Part shown: in pieces, positions 16,704 to 27,023 of the stretch
How the letters are laid out: every line of letters starts with the position of its first letter
How positions within the stretch are numbered: position 1 is the stretch's first letter
Source: Sphingobacteriaceae bacterium
Lineage (GTDB): Bacteria; Bacteroidota; Bacteroidia; B-17B0; Aurantibacillaceae
Assembly (NCBI GenBank): GCA_016705695.1
Contig: JADJLA010000005.1
Coordinates: 186,001-250,000 of the forward strand
DNA: 64,000 nt
Direction: 5' to 3'
Notes under the pieces: generated by a model
Database searches by the model: none
What the model was told of the DNA's origin: nothing
What the model saw: the letters and a program-made list of their open reading frames with translations, nothing else
Made by a program: the position numbers and the translations under genes

Positions 16704-19700
16704 ATGGCTAAAAGAGCATTCATATTACTTTTTGTGGTTTTTTGGCCCTTTTTTATCACATTAGCCCAAAACAGTCCCGAAAGACGTGTTGTTATACCCC
16801 AAGCTCATTCATCGTTAAAGTTTACTGAGAATTTAGGTCAGTGGGATGATAAAATTCTATTTAGAGCACAGCTAGATGGTGGATTGCTTTTTTTTGAGAA
16901 GAACTGCTTAACCTTTAATTTTTACGATAAAAATAAATTAAGATCCATGCATAATGGCGGGGTTGAGAAGAAATTATATAAGGATTATAATATCATGTGT
17001 CATGCCTATAAAGTACACTTTGATGGATGTAATTCGGAAATTAAAGTGGAGAAAGCGAAAAAGGGAGATGACTACGAAAATTTTTACATGGGCAATGATA
17101 AAACCAAATGGAAAGGTAACGTAAAAAACTACCACCAAATTTGGATGCGGAATATTTATAATGGGATAGATTATGAAGCCATAACTTCTGTAAGTGGGAT
17201 CAAGTATAATTTTATTTTGAAGCCAAATGCAAACCCTCAAGAAATAAAAATGAGGTATGAAGGTGTTGATAAGATCAAACTGAAAGATGGAAGTGTACGA
17301 ATAAAGCTTTCAATAACCGAGATCGTTGAGCAAAAACCATACGCGTATCAAACGATCAAGGGTGTTGTGAAAGAAGTGGTTTGCAAATACACTTTAACTG
17401 ATAACGTGTTAGGATTTGAATTCCCAAATGGATATGATAAAAATTATGAGTTAGTGATCGATCCTGTTTTGGTTTTTGCGGCACAATCCGGATCTACCGC
17501 CGATAATTTTGGAATGACGGCAACATTCGATCTTCAAGGTAATTTATATAGCGGCGGAACCGTTTTTGCCATTGGGTATCCATTTGTAATAGGATCGTAT
17601 AGTAACTTTTTTAACGGCACGCCTGCATATGGAAATACGGATGTTGTTCTTACAAAATACAATTCAGTTGGGAATACTTTGTTGTATTCCACTTACTTGG
17701 GTGGCATGGGAACTGAAGTGGTTTCCAGTTTAATTGTTGATAAAGCAAATAACCTTTATCTGTATGGAACAACAGGGTCAACAAACTTTCCAACAACAGC
17801 CGGAGCTGCCTACCCGAATTTTGCAGGTGGATCAAATATTGGTTTTGTAAGTAATGGTTCTGTTTTTTTTAACGGTACTGATATTTATATTGCAAAATTC
17901 AATCCAGCAGGAAGCGCTTTATTGGGCTGCACCTATTATGGTGGAAGCGGAAATGATGGCGTTAATTATTTAACTACCACTTCGGTTATAAGTTTTAGTC
18001 TTGGTCCTGCAGTGGGAACCGCTACAACAAATACCACAAATTACGATTCATTGCAAACTAATTATGGCGATACGTATAGAGGCGAGATACAATTAGATAC
18101 TTTGAATAATGTTTACATTGTAAGTACAACACGATCTACTGATCTTCCAATGGTTGGAGGATTTGATAACACGCTCAACGGCGGGGCGGATGCTGTTGTT
18201 GCAAAGTTCAACACTAATTTAACCGGACTCATCTATAGCGGGTTTTTAGGAGGAAGTCAGAACGAATGTGGAAATGGATTATTTGTGATGCCGAATTTTG
18301 AGGTTTTTGTAACGGGAGGAACATGCAGTAATAATTTTCCAAGTACAGCGGGTGGTCATGCATCTGCTTACCAAGGTGGCAAGACCGATGGTTTTTTAAC
18401 GCATATTAATTCTGCAGGAAATGGGATCATGCAATCAACCTATATTGGAACAGGCTTGTACGACAATTCATTTTTTGTACAATGTAATACTGCAGGGCAA
18501 CCGCATGTGTATGGGCAATCGTTAGGAAATATGCCCGTGATCATGGATGCAAGTGCTACAACAATTTTTAGTGTTGCAAATACGCATCAGTTCGTTACAA
18601 AATATAACACGGCTTTAACTTCAAAGTTAATGTCAACTGTTTTTGGAAATAACACCAACAACATCGATATTTCTCCTTCTGCTTTTGCTGTTGACGAATG
18701 CAATGGCAATATTTATCTTTCAGGATGGGGAGGAAATATTCTCATAACAAATTCGGCTATTTCAAATATGCCAATTTTAAACCCAACGCAAGCTACCACA
18801 ACAGGCTATGATTTTTATTTAATGGCCATGAAAGTAAATGCATCTTCATTACTGTATGGTTCTTATTTTGGAGGAAATACCAGTCAGGAACATGTGGATG
18901 GTGGCACCTCTCGTTTTGATAGGAAGGGAGTTATTTACCAATCGGTGTGTGCAGGTTGTGGAGGCAATCAGGATTTTCCTGTAACACCAAATGCGTGGCC
19001 TTGTCCAACATCCTCTAATTGTCCAACTCCAAACTTATCTGCTAACTGCAACAACGGCGTTTTCAAAATTGATTTTCAACTTCAAGCGCCTACATCATCT
19101 ATGAATACCAATACAATTATTGGTTGTGCACCACTCACCGTTAATTTTACTAATAATAGTCCGGGTACCGGGTTTGTGTGGCATTTTGGTAATGGACAAA
19201 CAAATTCGGTGACGCTAAATCCTTCTTTCACCTATACAGCCGGTGGTACTTATACTGTTTCGTTAGTAGTATATGATACAACTAAGTGCGTAAAAAAAGA
19301 CAGTAGTTTTAAAGTGATCACTGTAAATCCAAAACCCGTGTCGGCCTTTACTTCTACACTCGCACATTGTTCTAATACCTTCTCCATAACAAATACAAGT
19401 ACAGGCCCGGGCTTAACGCATATTTGGAATTTTGGTGACGCATCGCCAACTTCAACTTTGTCGAGTCCTAATCATACATACACAACTTCCGGACTTTACA
19501 CCATAACGCTTGTCACTACAAATTCTTTTGGGTGCAAAGATACCCTCAAGCAACCTATCAATGTATTTATTTTTAATCCTTCAGCTACGATGGATCTTAT
19601 TTGCGAAGGACAAACAGCAAACCTTTCGGCCACAGGCGGCACAAGTTATACCTGGACGCCCGCAGCTACACTAAACAATCAGTTTATTCCTAATCCAACA

Positions 19701-20801
19701 GGTAATCCAACTGTAACAACATTATATACAGTAACCATCGAAAATAACGCAGTAGCTCCATCGTGCTTGGCAGATATTGTTACAACCATTATTGTAAATC
19801 CAAAACCAACAGCGGCATTTTCTTACAGCATGAATCCTTGTGGTGGGGGTGTATATTTTTACGATGCTTCAACGGCAAGCATCACTGCTTGGAATTGGAA
19901 TCTTCAACCTTTACCGGTTATAACAAGTACACTGCAAGATCCATATCATTTTTATCCGAACGGCGGAACGTTCACGGTTTCATTGATCGCAACCAATCAA
20001 TTTGGTTGCATAGATACAACTAGTCAAGTTCTTTTGGTCCCTGTTCCACCACCCTTGTCAATTACGGCCGCAACAACTATTTGCCAAGGCAATAGCGTAC
20101 AACTTTTAGCAACAGGGGGTGTTTCGTATACATGGACACCAGGCGCAACATTAAGCGCAACAAATATTGCAAACCCAATTGCCACACCAACTATTAGCAC
20201 TGGGTATTCGGTAGTGGTTACAACATCTAACAATTGTAATTTCTTACTTATTACCGGAGTTGTGGTTAATTATTTATCTAATTCTCCAATTTCGGCAACT
20301 GCAACACAAACACGCGTAGTACAAGGAAGCACAACAACATTAATTTATAGCGGAGATCCGGGCGCTTTGGTTACTTGGTCGCCAAGTACATTTTTAACGC
20401 CAAAATCTGGATATACAGTAACAGCGCAACCTGATAGACCAACCACTTATACGGTTATTGCATCTAACGGAGGATGTAAAGAAACACTTTATGTGTTTGT
20501 TGATGTTGTATTGTCTGGCTGCGAAGAAGGAGATGCTTTTGTACCAAATACATTTACACCAAATGGTGATGGACAAAATGATATATTATATGTGCGCGGA
20601 ATAAAAGTAGAAGAACTATATTTTTCTGTTTACAACCGCTGGGGCGAAAAAGTGTTTGATACCTACGACAAAAAAGTTGGTTGGGATGGAATTTATAAAG
20701 GCCGACCTGCCGACGTTGGTGTATTTGGTTGGTACCTCAAAGTAAAATGTTACGATGGTAACGAGACCTTTAAAAAGGGAAATGTGACGTTGATTAGGTA
20801 A
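16704..20801 (+). CDS. Large secreted protein with PKD domains and T9SS type B sorting domain
   Basis: A 1365-residue surface or secreted protein. Order: signal peptide (MAKRAFILLFVVFWPFFITLAQ); an N-terminal domain beginning SLKFTENLGQWDDKILFRAQ, which resembles the DUF7948 region found in such proteins; a long region of SBBP-like beta-propeller repeats (YGGSGNDG-, YLGGMGTE-type); at least two PKD domains (VWHFGNGQTNSVTLNPSFTY; IWNFGDASPTST); Ig-like PKD-related repeats; and a C-terminal gliding-type domain starting VPNTFTPNGDGQND with YNRWGEKVF. The latter directs export and attachment by the type IX system. Adhesion or gliding is the likely field, but the ligand is unknown. The start at 16704 fits the signal peptide. 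Confidence 0.88.
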   Translation: MAKRAFILLFVVFWPFFITLAQNSPERRVVIPQAHSSLKFTENLGQWDDKILFRAQLDGGLLFFEKNCLTFNFYDKNKLRSMHNGGVEKKLYKDYNIMCHAYKVHFDGCNSEIKVEKAKKGDDYENFYMGNDKTKWKGNVKNYHQIWMRNIYNGIDYEAITSVSGIKYNFILKPNANPQEIKMRYEGVDKIKLKDGSVRIKLSITEIVEQKPYAYQTIKGVVKEVVCKYTLTDNVLGFEFPNGYDKNYELVIDPVLVFAAQSGSTADNFGMTATFDLQGNLYSGGTVFAIGYPFVIGSYSNFFNGTPAYGNTDVVLTKYNSVGNTLLYSTYLGGMGTEVVSSLIVDKANNLYLYGTTGSTNFPTTAGAAYPNFAGGSNIGFVSNGSVFFNGTDIYIAKFNPAGSALLGCTYYGGSGNDGVNYLTTTSVISFSLGPAVGTATTNTTNYDSLQTNYGDTYRGEIQLDTLNNVYIVSTTRSTDLPMVGGFDNTLNGGADAVVAKFNTNLTGLIYSGFLGGSQNECGNGLFVMPNFEVFVTGGTCSNNFPSTAGGHASAYQGGKTDGFLTHINSAGNGIMQSTYIGTGLYDNSFFVQCNTAGQPHVYGQSLGNMPVIMDASATTIFSVANTHQFVTKYNTALTSKLMSTVFGNNTNNIDISPSAFAVDECNGNIYLSGWGGNILITNSAISNMPILNPTQATTTGYDFYLMAMKVNASSLLYGSYFGGNTSQEHVDGGTSRFDRKGVIYQSVCAGCGGNQDFPVTPNAWPCPTSSNCPTPNLSANCNNGVFKIDFQLQAPTSSMNTNTIIGCAPLTVNFTNNSPGTGFVWHFGNGQTNSVTLNPSFTYTAGGTYTVSLVVYDTTKCVKKDSSFKVITVNPKPVSAFTSTLAHCSNTFSITNTSTGPGLTHIWNFGDASPTSTLSSPNHTYTTSGLYTITLVTTNSFGCKDTLKQPINVFIFNPSATMDLICEGQTANLSATGGTSYTWTPAATLNNQFIPNPTGNPTVTTLYTVTIENNAVAPSCLADIVTTIIVNPKPTAAFSYSMNPCGGGVYFYDASTASITAWNWNLQPLPVITSTLQDPYHFYPNGGTFTVSLIATNQFGCIDTTSQVLLVPVPPPLSITAATTICQGNSVQLLATGGVSYTWTPGATLSATNIANPIATPTISTGYSVVVTTSNNCNFLLITGVVVNYLSNSPISATATQTRVVQGSTTTLIYSGDPGALVTWSPSTFLTPKSGYTVTAQPDRPTTYTVIASNGGCKETLYVFVDVVLSGCEEGDAFVPNTFTPNGDGQNDILYVRGIKVEELYFSVYNRWGEKVFDTYDKKVGWDGIYKGRPADVGVFGWYLKVKCYDGNETFKKGNVTLIR

Positions 20802-20825
20802 TGATGCTTCATTTAAAATCTAAAC

Positions 20826-22181
20826 ATGAAATCGCTTTTAGGAAAGTATATAGTACCCTTCTTTGTTGTTTCTTTGTCGATTTCGACATCAAAGGCTCAG
20901 AATATATATTCAATAGCCGGAAGTAGCGTATATGGTTATTCAGGTGATGGGGGGCAAGCGATCTTAGCTGAAATAAGTCACCCAACAGGAGTAGCGGCCG
21001 ATATATTCGGTAACACGTATATTAGCGATCAATTTAATCATTGTATCAGGAAAATAAATTCTTCTGGTATAATAACTACAATCGCAGGTACAGGTACGGC
21101 GGGATATTCAGGTGACGGCGGTCTCTCTACATTGGCGCAAATTTACAATCCTTTTGGAGTTGCGGCTGACATTGCTGGAAATGTATATATTGCCGACAAC
21201 GTAAATCATAGAATAAGAAAAATTAATACTTCAGGTATTATAACAACGATTGCGGGAAATGGTAGCCCAGGATTTTCAGGTGATGGTGGACAAGCCACTT
21301 CCGCTCAGTTAAGCTATCCAAAGGGCGTTACAGTAGATTCTCAAGGAAACGTCTATTTTCATGATGGGGGTAATAACGTAATTAGAAAAATCAGTTCATC
21401 TGGCACAATCAACACAATTGCCGGAACGGGAATTAGCGGTTTTTCGGGGGATGGCGGACCTGCGACTATGGCACAAGTTTTTAATCCAGATGGAATCGCA
21501 GTCGACAAAATCGGCAATATCTTCATAGCTGATGCATCTAATAATCGTATCAGAAAAATTAATACATCTGGGGTGATTAATACAATCGCAGGAACCGGGG
21601 CCATAGGATATTCTGGTGACGGTGGAACTGCCATAACTGCACAACTTTATTCACCGAGTGGGGTGTCGGTAGACACTGTTGGTAATATCTACATATCTGA
21701 TACTTATAACAACAGGATTAGAAAAATAAATACTTCTGGTATAATTAATACAGTTGGGGGAACAGGAATAGGTGGATTTTCAGGTGATGGTGGGCTTGCA
21801 AACGCAGCAGATATATTAGACCCCATGTCCATTACAACTAATGAGGCTGGAAACATATACTTTTGCGATTATTCCAACAATAGAATAAGAATAGTTTGCG
21901 TGAATACATGCACATTGGCAAACATCAATACTTATTTTAAAAATAATAATGGTTTGTTATTATTTCCAAATCCTAATAATGGCACATTTAGTATACAAAT
22001 TGACAATATCGAAAACGGAGTATTATTTATAGTTAATTCACTAGGACAAAAAATACACGAACAAAAAACACAGCGTGGTGTAAATAAGATAGCAACATCC
22101 GGAATCCCCACCGGTTTATATCATTACAGATTATTTAATAATATGATTCATGCACATAGTGGCACCGTTAGTATTGAATAA
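20826..22181 (+). CDS. Secreted six-bladed NHL-repeat propeller with T9SS type A sorting domain
   Basis: A 451-residue protein with signal peptide (to STSKA), six NHL repeats of 56 residues (168 bp) of the form GxxGYSGDGGxA...P.GVAVD..GN.YIAD..NNRIRKINTSGIINTIAGT, and a C-terminal type A T9SS domain beginning LLFPNPNNGTFSIQ. Six repeats suggest a closed propeller for binding; no catalytic motif is seen. The repeats are similar enough in DNA to be visible as a 168-bp tandem array. It follows the large type B substrate by 24 bases and may be co-transcribed. Confidence 0.9.
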   Translation: MKSLLGKYIVPFFVVSLSISTSKAQNIYSIAGSSVYGYSGDGGQAILAEISHPTGVAADIFGNTYISDQFNHCIRKINSSGIITTIAGTGTAGYSGDGGLSTLAQIYNPFGVAADIAGNVYIADNVNHRIRKINTSGIITTIAGNGSPGFSGDGGQATSAQLSYPKGVTVDSQGNVYFHDGGNNVIRKISSSGTINTIAGTGISGFSGDGGPATMAQVFNPDGIAVDKIGNIFIADASNNRIRKINTSGVINTIAGTGAIGYSGDGGTAITAQLYSPSGVSVDTVGNIYISDTYNNRIRKINTSGIINTVGGTGIGGFSGDGGLANAADILDPMSITTNEAGNIYFCDYSNNRIRIVCVNTCTLANINTYFKNNNGLLLFPNPNNGTFSIQIDNIENGVLFIVNSLGQKIHEQKTQRGVNKIATSGIPTGLYHYRLFNNMIHAHSGTVSIE

Positions 22182-22199
22182 ATTTTTTAAACAAAATGC

Positions 22200-22320
22200 A
22201 GCATAACAGTTGTCTTACTTAATTGGTAGGAAAAGTACATCGCGACACCCAACTAAAGCGACACCGGTGTCGCGGATTTGTTCGCGACAATTTGTGAAGA
22301 CTAATCCATAACATAAATTT
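22200..22320. repeat. Palindrome cluster around GCGACACCGGTGTCGC
   Basis: A perfect 16-bp palindrome at 22258-22273 is flanked by CGCGACACCC and TTCGCGACAA, giving alternative pairings. It follows the NHL gene and may serve as its 3'-end structure. Together with the next repeat it fills the gap to the beta-barrel gene. Confidence 0.45.
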
Positions 22321-22360
22321 TTTCACGAATGAACTTAATGTTATGCTGTTTGTTTTTGAA

Positions 22361-22510
22361 ACCAATATGTCGTCCCTACGGGACTATTTTACAACAATAA
22401 ATGGCGTAGCAAAAAATTTTAAGCTCCGTAGGAGCGACATATTGGTAGCCCCGAAGGGGCAAAATAAACAATGGTGATCAGAACCCCTTTAGGGGTGACA
22501 TATTGGTTCC
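22361..22510. repeat. Dispersed repeat with three CGACATATTGGT-type units
   Basis: ACCAATATGTCGTCCCTACGG pairs with CTCCGTAGGAGCGACATATTGGT; then GCCCCGAAGGGGC and ACCCCTTTAGGGGT hairpins, and a third copy of the unit (GTGACATATTGGT). Such arrays are, from memory, common intergenic repeats of Bacteroidota. It ends before the promoter of the beta-barrel gene. Confidence 0.6.
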
Positions 22511-22605
22511 GGCTAAGTGTAAAGCGATCCATTTAACATTTCTTCACTCTTTAAAAGCCTCAAAAACCCCTTTATACCTCCTTTTTGGCCATTTGTATAA
22601 TTGTT

Positions 22606-22635
22606 TTGAGGGTGCCGCTAAACGGGATAACTTTA
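22606..22635 (+). promoter_or_regulatory. Promoter of the TonB-dependent beta-barrel gene
   Basis: TTG at 22606-22608 and TAACTTTA at 22628-22635 with 19 bases between them fit the Bacteroidota promoter apart from the last -7 base. The expected leader is about ten bases before the ATG at 22653, which supports that start over the one at 22503. Confidence 0.5.
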
Positions 22636-22652
22636 CGGGAGCAAAAATCCCT

Positions 22653-25187
22653 ATGAAATCAACTTTACAGATCCTTATCCTTCTTGTCCTAATGTCTTCG
22701 AATGCATTATTTGGTCAAATGCCTGGTGGTGGCAATCAAAAAGACATGCTTAAAATGATGAAAGACATCAAAGGGCGTGTGTATGGAAAAGTAATTGATG
22801 CCAAAACAAAAAAGCCGGTTGAGTTTGCTTCAGTTGTGTTATTATGGTACAATAAAGATAGTGCCATTGCAGGCGGGTTTACCGAAGATAATGGTGATTT
22901 TAATTTAGAAGGACTTCCTGCCATGGGAGGTTTTAGATTACGCGTAACGCAAGTAGGTTACAAAACCTTTGAGCAAAAAGTTTATATACAAGCGCCGCAA
23001 AAGCTAGAACAAGATCTTGGAAACTTAGCGATGGAGATCGATCCAAAATTATTGAACGAAGTTGAAGTAGTTGCTGAGAAAGCAACATTTCAAATGAGTG
23101 TAGATAGAAAAGTATACAATGTAGAAAAGGACCTTTCGGTAAGAGGTGGAACAGGTTTGGATGTATTAAAGAATGTGCCAACCATTACAGTTGATGGCGA
23201 TGGAAACGCAACACTTCGTGAAAAATCGGTACAAATATTTATTGATGGAAGACCAACTACTTTAACCATGGCGCAAATTCCGGCTGATGCTATTGAGCGT
23301 GTGGAAGTGATCTCGAATCCAAGTGCCAAATTTGCAGCCGATGCAAGTGGCGGCATCATTAATATTGTTTTAAAGAAAAGTAAAAAGCCCGGTTACAATG
23401 GAATGTTGATGGGTTATGCAGGAACACAGGATAAATACGGCATCACCGGAAATATAAACGTGAAAGAAAACCCCTTCAATATTTCGTTGATGTATTCATT
23501 AAATGCAACCCAAACAGGTACAACTTTTGGATACACCGACCGCACTGATTATAATTACATCACTCCCGGAAACACGCTTGATTACAGGCTTGACAATAGC
23601 ACACTTTCAAGAAATCGTTTTCAATTTGCAAGAGGAAGTGTTGATTACAATATCAATAACCGAAATAATATTGGCATCTCTTACAACTTTGTAAGTGGTT
23701 ATTTTCATTCGGATGATAAACAGAATTTTTCTTCGCTGGATAATTCAGGAGCAATAAATGCATGGGGTTTTAGAAAAAACTTGAATATTGGTGGTTTTAC
23801 AAATCACACGGCGCAACTTACCTATCGTAAAACATACCCTACTGCCAATAAAGAATTAACTGCAGATATCAGTTATAACCAAGGTGGCGGTCCTGCAACA
23901 TTTACATTCAACACGTATAATTCTGCAAGCATTGCCGGTTCAGTTTACGATTTTGCTCCCGTTGTTTCAACAAATAAGGGTTTGTCGGGTAACTCTATGT
24001 ACACAGCACAATTAGATTTTACAAACCCTTATGCCGATAATAAAAAAGTAGAGGCAGGTATGCGATTGTATCGCAAGTGGTCAACGTTTGACAATAATAT
24101 TCAGGTTCAAGGTCCAACAGGCGATTTTATAAAAGACACCACGCAAAGCAGCAGTTATTCAATTGATGACATGATCAATGCTGCTTATATTACTTATACA
24201 GGAAAAGCATTTTGGGATATTGGTTTTCAAGGTGGCTTACGTTTTGAACAAACGTATTATGCGGGTAAATTATTAGACAAGAATATTTCATTCAACTATA
24301 ATTATCCAAGTAATAAAGATAATATCCTCTTTGCTTTTTTCCCTTCTGTGTTCCTCTCTAAAAAAATTGGCACAAAACACGAATTTCAATTTAATGTAAG
24401 TCGTAAGATCGAACGTCCTAATTTCTTTCAAGCAATGCCATTTGTTTTTTATAGCGATGCAAGAAATTATAGGATAGGTAATCCTGCTTTAAAACCTGAA
24501 TTGATCAATATCAGCGAAGTGAATTATAATAATGTTTTCAAAAAAGGGAATTTTCTTTCATCAGCATACGTTCGTTATCATCAACAACCTATTTCAAATT
24601 ATTTGTATCAATCGCCCGGCAATGCGAGTGTAACAGTTAATACGTTCGCTAATGGTAGAGATCAATGGCGTTATGGTTTTGAGAATACCTTGCGTGTTAA
24701 CTGGACCAAAAAATTCACAACTACACTTAACGCCGATGTGTTTTATGTGTATTTGAATAGCGGCATTATTGATGGACAACCCGAAACTGTTTCGCAAGGC
24801 TGGAGTTATAAGGGTAAAGTAGGATTAAATTATACCTTACCTTGGAGTTTACAATTGCAGGTGAATGGAAATTACGAAGCACCAAAAGCTATATTGAATG
24901 GCCAATCACGTGAGCTATATTTTATGGATGTGAGTTTGAATAAAATGGTGAATATGAAATGGATCTTTAATTTAACCCTAAGCGATGCATTTAATACAAA
25001 ACAACACGGATATTATATTTCTACAGACACTTATTATCAGGAAGCAACCCGTAGAAGAGAATCGCGATTCTTAAGATTTACGATCACTTATCTTTTCGGA
25101 AAATTTGATACCTCGATATTCAAAAAAATGGGTAAAAAAGGCGGCGGTGGCTCCGATATGGGCGGCCAGGGCGGCGATGGATTTTAA
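22653..25187 (+). CDS. TonB-dependent outer-membrane beta-barrel protein
   Basis: An 844-residue outer-membrane protein: signal peptide ending ALFGQ; a carboxypeptidase-regulatory-like domain (GRVYGKVIDAKTKKPVEFASVVL to GYKTFEQKVYIQ); a plug domain with VRGGTGLDVLKNVPTITVDGDG and RVEVISNPSAKFAADASGGIINIVLKK; and a long barrel of alternating strands ending in aromatic residues (RFLRFTITYLFGKF), followed by a Gly-rich tail (GGGGSDMGGQGGDGF). It fits the 'outer membrane beta-barrel family' of TonB receptors; the substrate is unknown. An upstream start at 22503 would translate the promoter and has no signal sequence. Confidence 0.88.
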   Translation: MKSTLQILILLVLMSSNALFGQMPGGGNQKDMLKMMKDIKGRVYGKVIDAKTKKPVEFASVVLLWYNKDSAIAGGFTEDNGDFNLEGLPAMGGFRLRVTQVGYKTFEQKVYIQAPQKLEQDLGNLAMEIDPKLLNEVEVVAEKATFQMSVDRKVYNVEKDLSVRGGTGLDVLKNVPTITVDGDGNATLREKSVQIFIDGRPTTLTMAQIPADAIERVEVISNPSAKFAADASGGIINIVLKKSKKPGYNGMLMGYAGTQDKYGITGNINVKENPFNISLMYSLNATQTGTTFGYTDRTDYNYITPGNTLDYRLDNSTLSRNRFQFARGSVDYNINNRNNIGISYNFVSGYFHSDDKQNFSSLDNSGAINAWGFRKNLNIGGFTNHTAQLTYRKTYPTANKELTADISYNQGGGPATFTFNTYNSASIAGSVYDFAPVVSTNKGLSGNSMYTAQLDFTNPYADNKKVEAGMRLYRKWSTFDNNIQVQGPTGDFIKDTTQSSSYSIDDMINAAYITYTGKAFWDIGFQGGLRFEQTYYAGKLLDKNISFNYNYPSNKDNILFAFFPSVFLSKKIGTKHEFQFNVSRKIERPNFFQAMPFVFYSDARNYRIGNPALKPELINISEVNYNNVFKKGNFLSSAYVRYHQQPISNYLYQSPGNASVTVNTFANGRDQWRYGFENTLRVNWTKKFTTTLNADVFYVYLNSGIIDGQPETVSQGWSYKGKVGLNYTLPWSLQLQVNGNYEAPKAILNGQSRELYFMDVSLNKMVNMKWIFNLTLSDAFNTKQHGYYISTDTYYQEATRRRESRFLRFTITYLFGKFDTSIFKKMGKKGGGGSDMGGQGGDGF

Positions 25188-25230
25188 TTGAAAAACTTTT
25201 ACGCAGCTACACTGCTTTGCTTGTTTTTTT

Positions 25231-25372
25231 AGCCACGAATTGCACTAATTTACACTAATCTATATGTAATCAGATTTCACTAATCTGTGTGTATTGATCA
25301 AACACAGCTTGCGCATAGATTGGTGCAATTTTTGTAAAGCCAGATTAGTGAAAATTAGTGTAATTCGTGGCA
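25231..25372. repeat. Dispersed palindromic repeat (AGCCACGAATT...AATTCGTGGC)
   Basis: The ends AGCCACGAATTGCACTAATT and AAATTAGTGTAATTCGTGGC are near-perfect reverse complements, with further pairing inside (AGATTAGTG / CACTAATCT). A second copy lies at 32324-32418. It fills most of the gap between the beta-barrel gene and the next gene. Confidence 0.7.
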
Positions 25373-25486
25373 AAACACCTTAACTCGGCGTAGCCGAGGC
25401 TGCAAGGTTGCGATTTAACACTTTATTTTTCAATTAACCATCAAAAGGGCATGAAAATTGTATTTTAGCCAGTACTATAATTTACC

Positions 25487-26434
25487 ATGCGCGCAAAAAT
25501 CTCTATAAGATCACTCGTTACTTTTGTTTTAGTTGCGAATTGGAGCACAGCTCAAAATTGCAAGCTCGATCTAACTCCTGTTACGCCGGATATTTTGGTG
25601 ATCAATAAAATAAAGGAGATCAAGGTTTATAAAACAGATGCGAGTGGAAACAAACTCAATTACGAGCATTTTTATATTGACGAGAATGGCGGATGCAACA
25701 AACAATTATTTTATGTGGATGCTTCCAAAAGTAGTGAGCCTATTATAAGTGAATGCACGTTTGATAAGAAAACTAACTGTAGTACATTTTCAAAGCGCCT
25801 GAAAGCAAATGGCGTTGAAAAAAGTTTATTGAAGGATGAAGAGTATTATGATGATAATGGTAAGCTTATAAAAAAAATAACTGTGGAAGGTGATGAGATC
25901 ATTCAAAAGACAATTCATACGTTTGATCAAAAAAATGGAAATGAGGATAAACGTTATTATAAGATCTCTGTAAAAGAGAACGATACACTTACAAAAGTGG
26001 TGAACATTAAAACGACAAAAAAGCATTTGTATTACTTAATAAATAAAACCGCCAATGGCTATGATACCGAACGAAGTGAAACCACATTTGATACGCCAGT
26101 GTCGGGTACTGTAAAAGTTTATAGAAACGATAAATTGATCAATCAATACGAATTTGGAAAGGATAAAAAGCAAAAAAGCCAGGATATAGAAGAAATAAAT
26201 TATGGTTTACCACATGCTGAAACATCATTTAAAAAAGTGTATACCAACGATGATAAAACATTTGCGCCCGCAAAAGATGTTGAGAATTGTAAATACCTTG
26301 TGATGGTTAAAAGAGGCACAAGCGATGTAACAACTTCATTAGTTTACGATAAGAAAACCTCGCTTTTACTTAAAGAGATAAATGCGCATAACGGTAAAAC
26401 TCTTGAGGGCAAAGAATACGAATACGTGAAATAG
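25487..26434 (+). CDS. Exported protein of unknown function
   Basis: No recognised family. The 315-residue product has an N-terminal hydrophobic stretch (VTFVLVANWSTAQN) that would serve as a signal peptide. The body contains repeated patterns like YDDNGKLIKKI, FDQKNGNED and YRNDKLINQYEFGKDK, that is, short strands joined by Asn/Gly turns, loosely like MORN- or RHS-type beta repeats. Two cysteine-containing segments near the N-terminus (SECTFDKKTNCS) could form a disulfide. It stands between a repeat and the convergent ruvC gene and appears monocistronic. Confidence 0.6.
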   Translation: MRAKISIRSLVTFVLVANWSTAQNCKLDLTPVTPDILVINKIKEIKVYKTDASGNKLNYEHFYIDENGGCNKQLFYVDASKSSEPIISECTFDKKTNCSTFSKRLKANGVEKSLLKDEEYYDDNGKLIKKITVEGDEIIQKTIHTFDQKNGNEDKRYYKISVKENDTLTKVVNIKTTKKHLYYLINKTANGYDTERSETTFDTPVSGTVKVYRNDKLINQYEFGKDKKQKSQDIEEINYGLPHAETSFKKVYTNDDKTFAPAKDVENCKYLVMVKRGTSDVTTSLVYDKKTSLLLKEINAHNGKTLEGKEYEYVK

Positions 26435-26437
26435 ATC

Positions 26438-26995
26438 TTAAGCTTTTCGTTTTGGATTATCATTTACAAAAGCCTTCCAACTTCCGTAATTTTTTTTGGC
26501 CCCTGAAACTCCGGGCTTATTTTGAAAATGGTGACAAACCGCCGCGCCCAAAGCGTCCGTAGCATCCAAATATTGTTTTTCGGTATCAATTCCTAACATT
26601 TGTTTTAGCATGGCCGCCACTTGTTCCTTACTGGCATTTCCGTTTCCGGTAATTGACATTTTTATTTTTTTAGGCGAATATTCGGTGATGGGAATATTTT
26701 TGCTAAGTGCAGCAGCAATGGCAACGCCCTGAGCTCTTCCTAGTTTAAGCATACTTTGCACGTTCTTTCCAAAAAACGGCGCTTCAATGGCTAATTCATC
26801 GGGTTTGTATTCGTCAATAATACCTATCATGCGTTCAAATATCTTTTTTAAACGCAGGGCGTGATCATCATATTTATCTAACTTAATAACACCAATGCTC
26901 AATGGTTTTATCTTGTTATCAATAATATGTATCAAACCGTATCCCATCACAATTGTGCCAGGGTCAATACCTAATATTATCTTATCTTTGGTCAA
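26438..26995 (-). CDS. ruvC: Holliday junction resolvase RuvC
   Basis: Endonuclease that cuts Holliday junctions with RuvAB. The 185-residue protein has the RNase H-like fold motifs: ILGIDPGT with the first catalytic Asp at residue 11, LAIEAPFFGKN with a catalytic Glu, and DATDALGAAVCHH with the C-terminal Asp pair. The segment FGKNVQSMLKLGRAQGVA is typical of RuvC. The C-terminal tail is slightly extended and basic. It converges on the exported protein before it and is divergent from the flippase-like gene. Confidence 0.95.
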   Translation of the reverse strand: MTKDKIILGIDPGTIVMGYGLIHIIDNKIKPLSIGVIKLDKYDDHALRLKKIFERMIGIIDEYKPDELAIEAPFFGKNVQSMLKLGRAQGVAIAAALSKNIPITEYSPKKIKMSITGNGNASKEQVAAMLKQMLGIDTEKQYLDATDALGAAVCHHFQNKPGVSGAKKNYGSWKAFVNDNPKRKA

Positions 26996-27023
26996 TGCAA
27001 ACGCAATTTACAAATAAGCGATC

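Noticed and set aside
20917..21900. Regularly spaced repeats that could suggest a CRISPR or satellite array
   Set aside because: The 168-bp period is that of 56-residue NHL blades in one reading frame; spacing is coding, not repeat-spacer.
22503..22652. N-terminal extension of the TonB-dependent barrel protein to 22503
   Set aside because: It covers the promoter at 22606-22635 and precedes a proper signal peptide at 22653.
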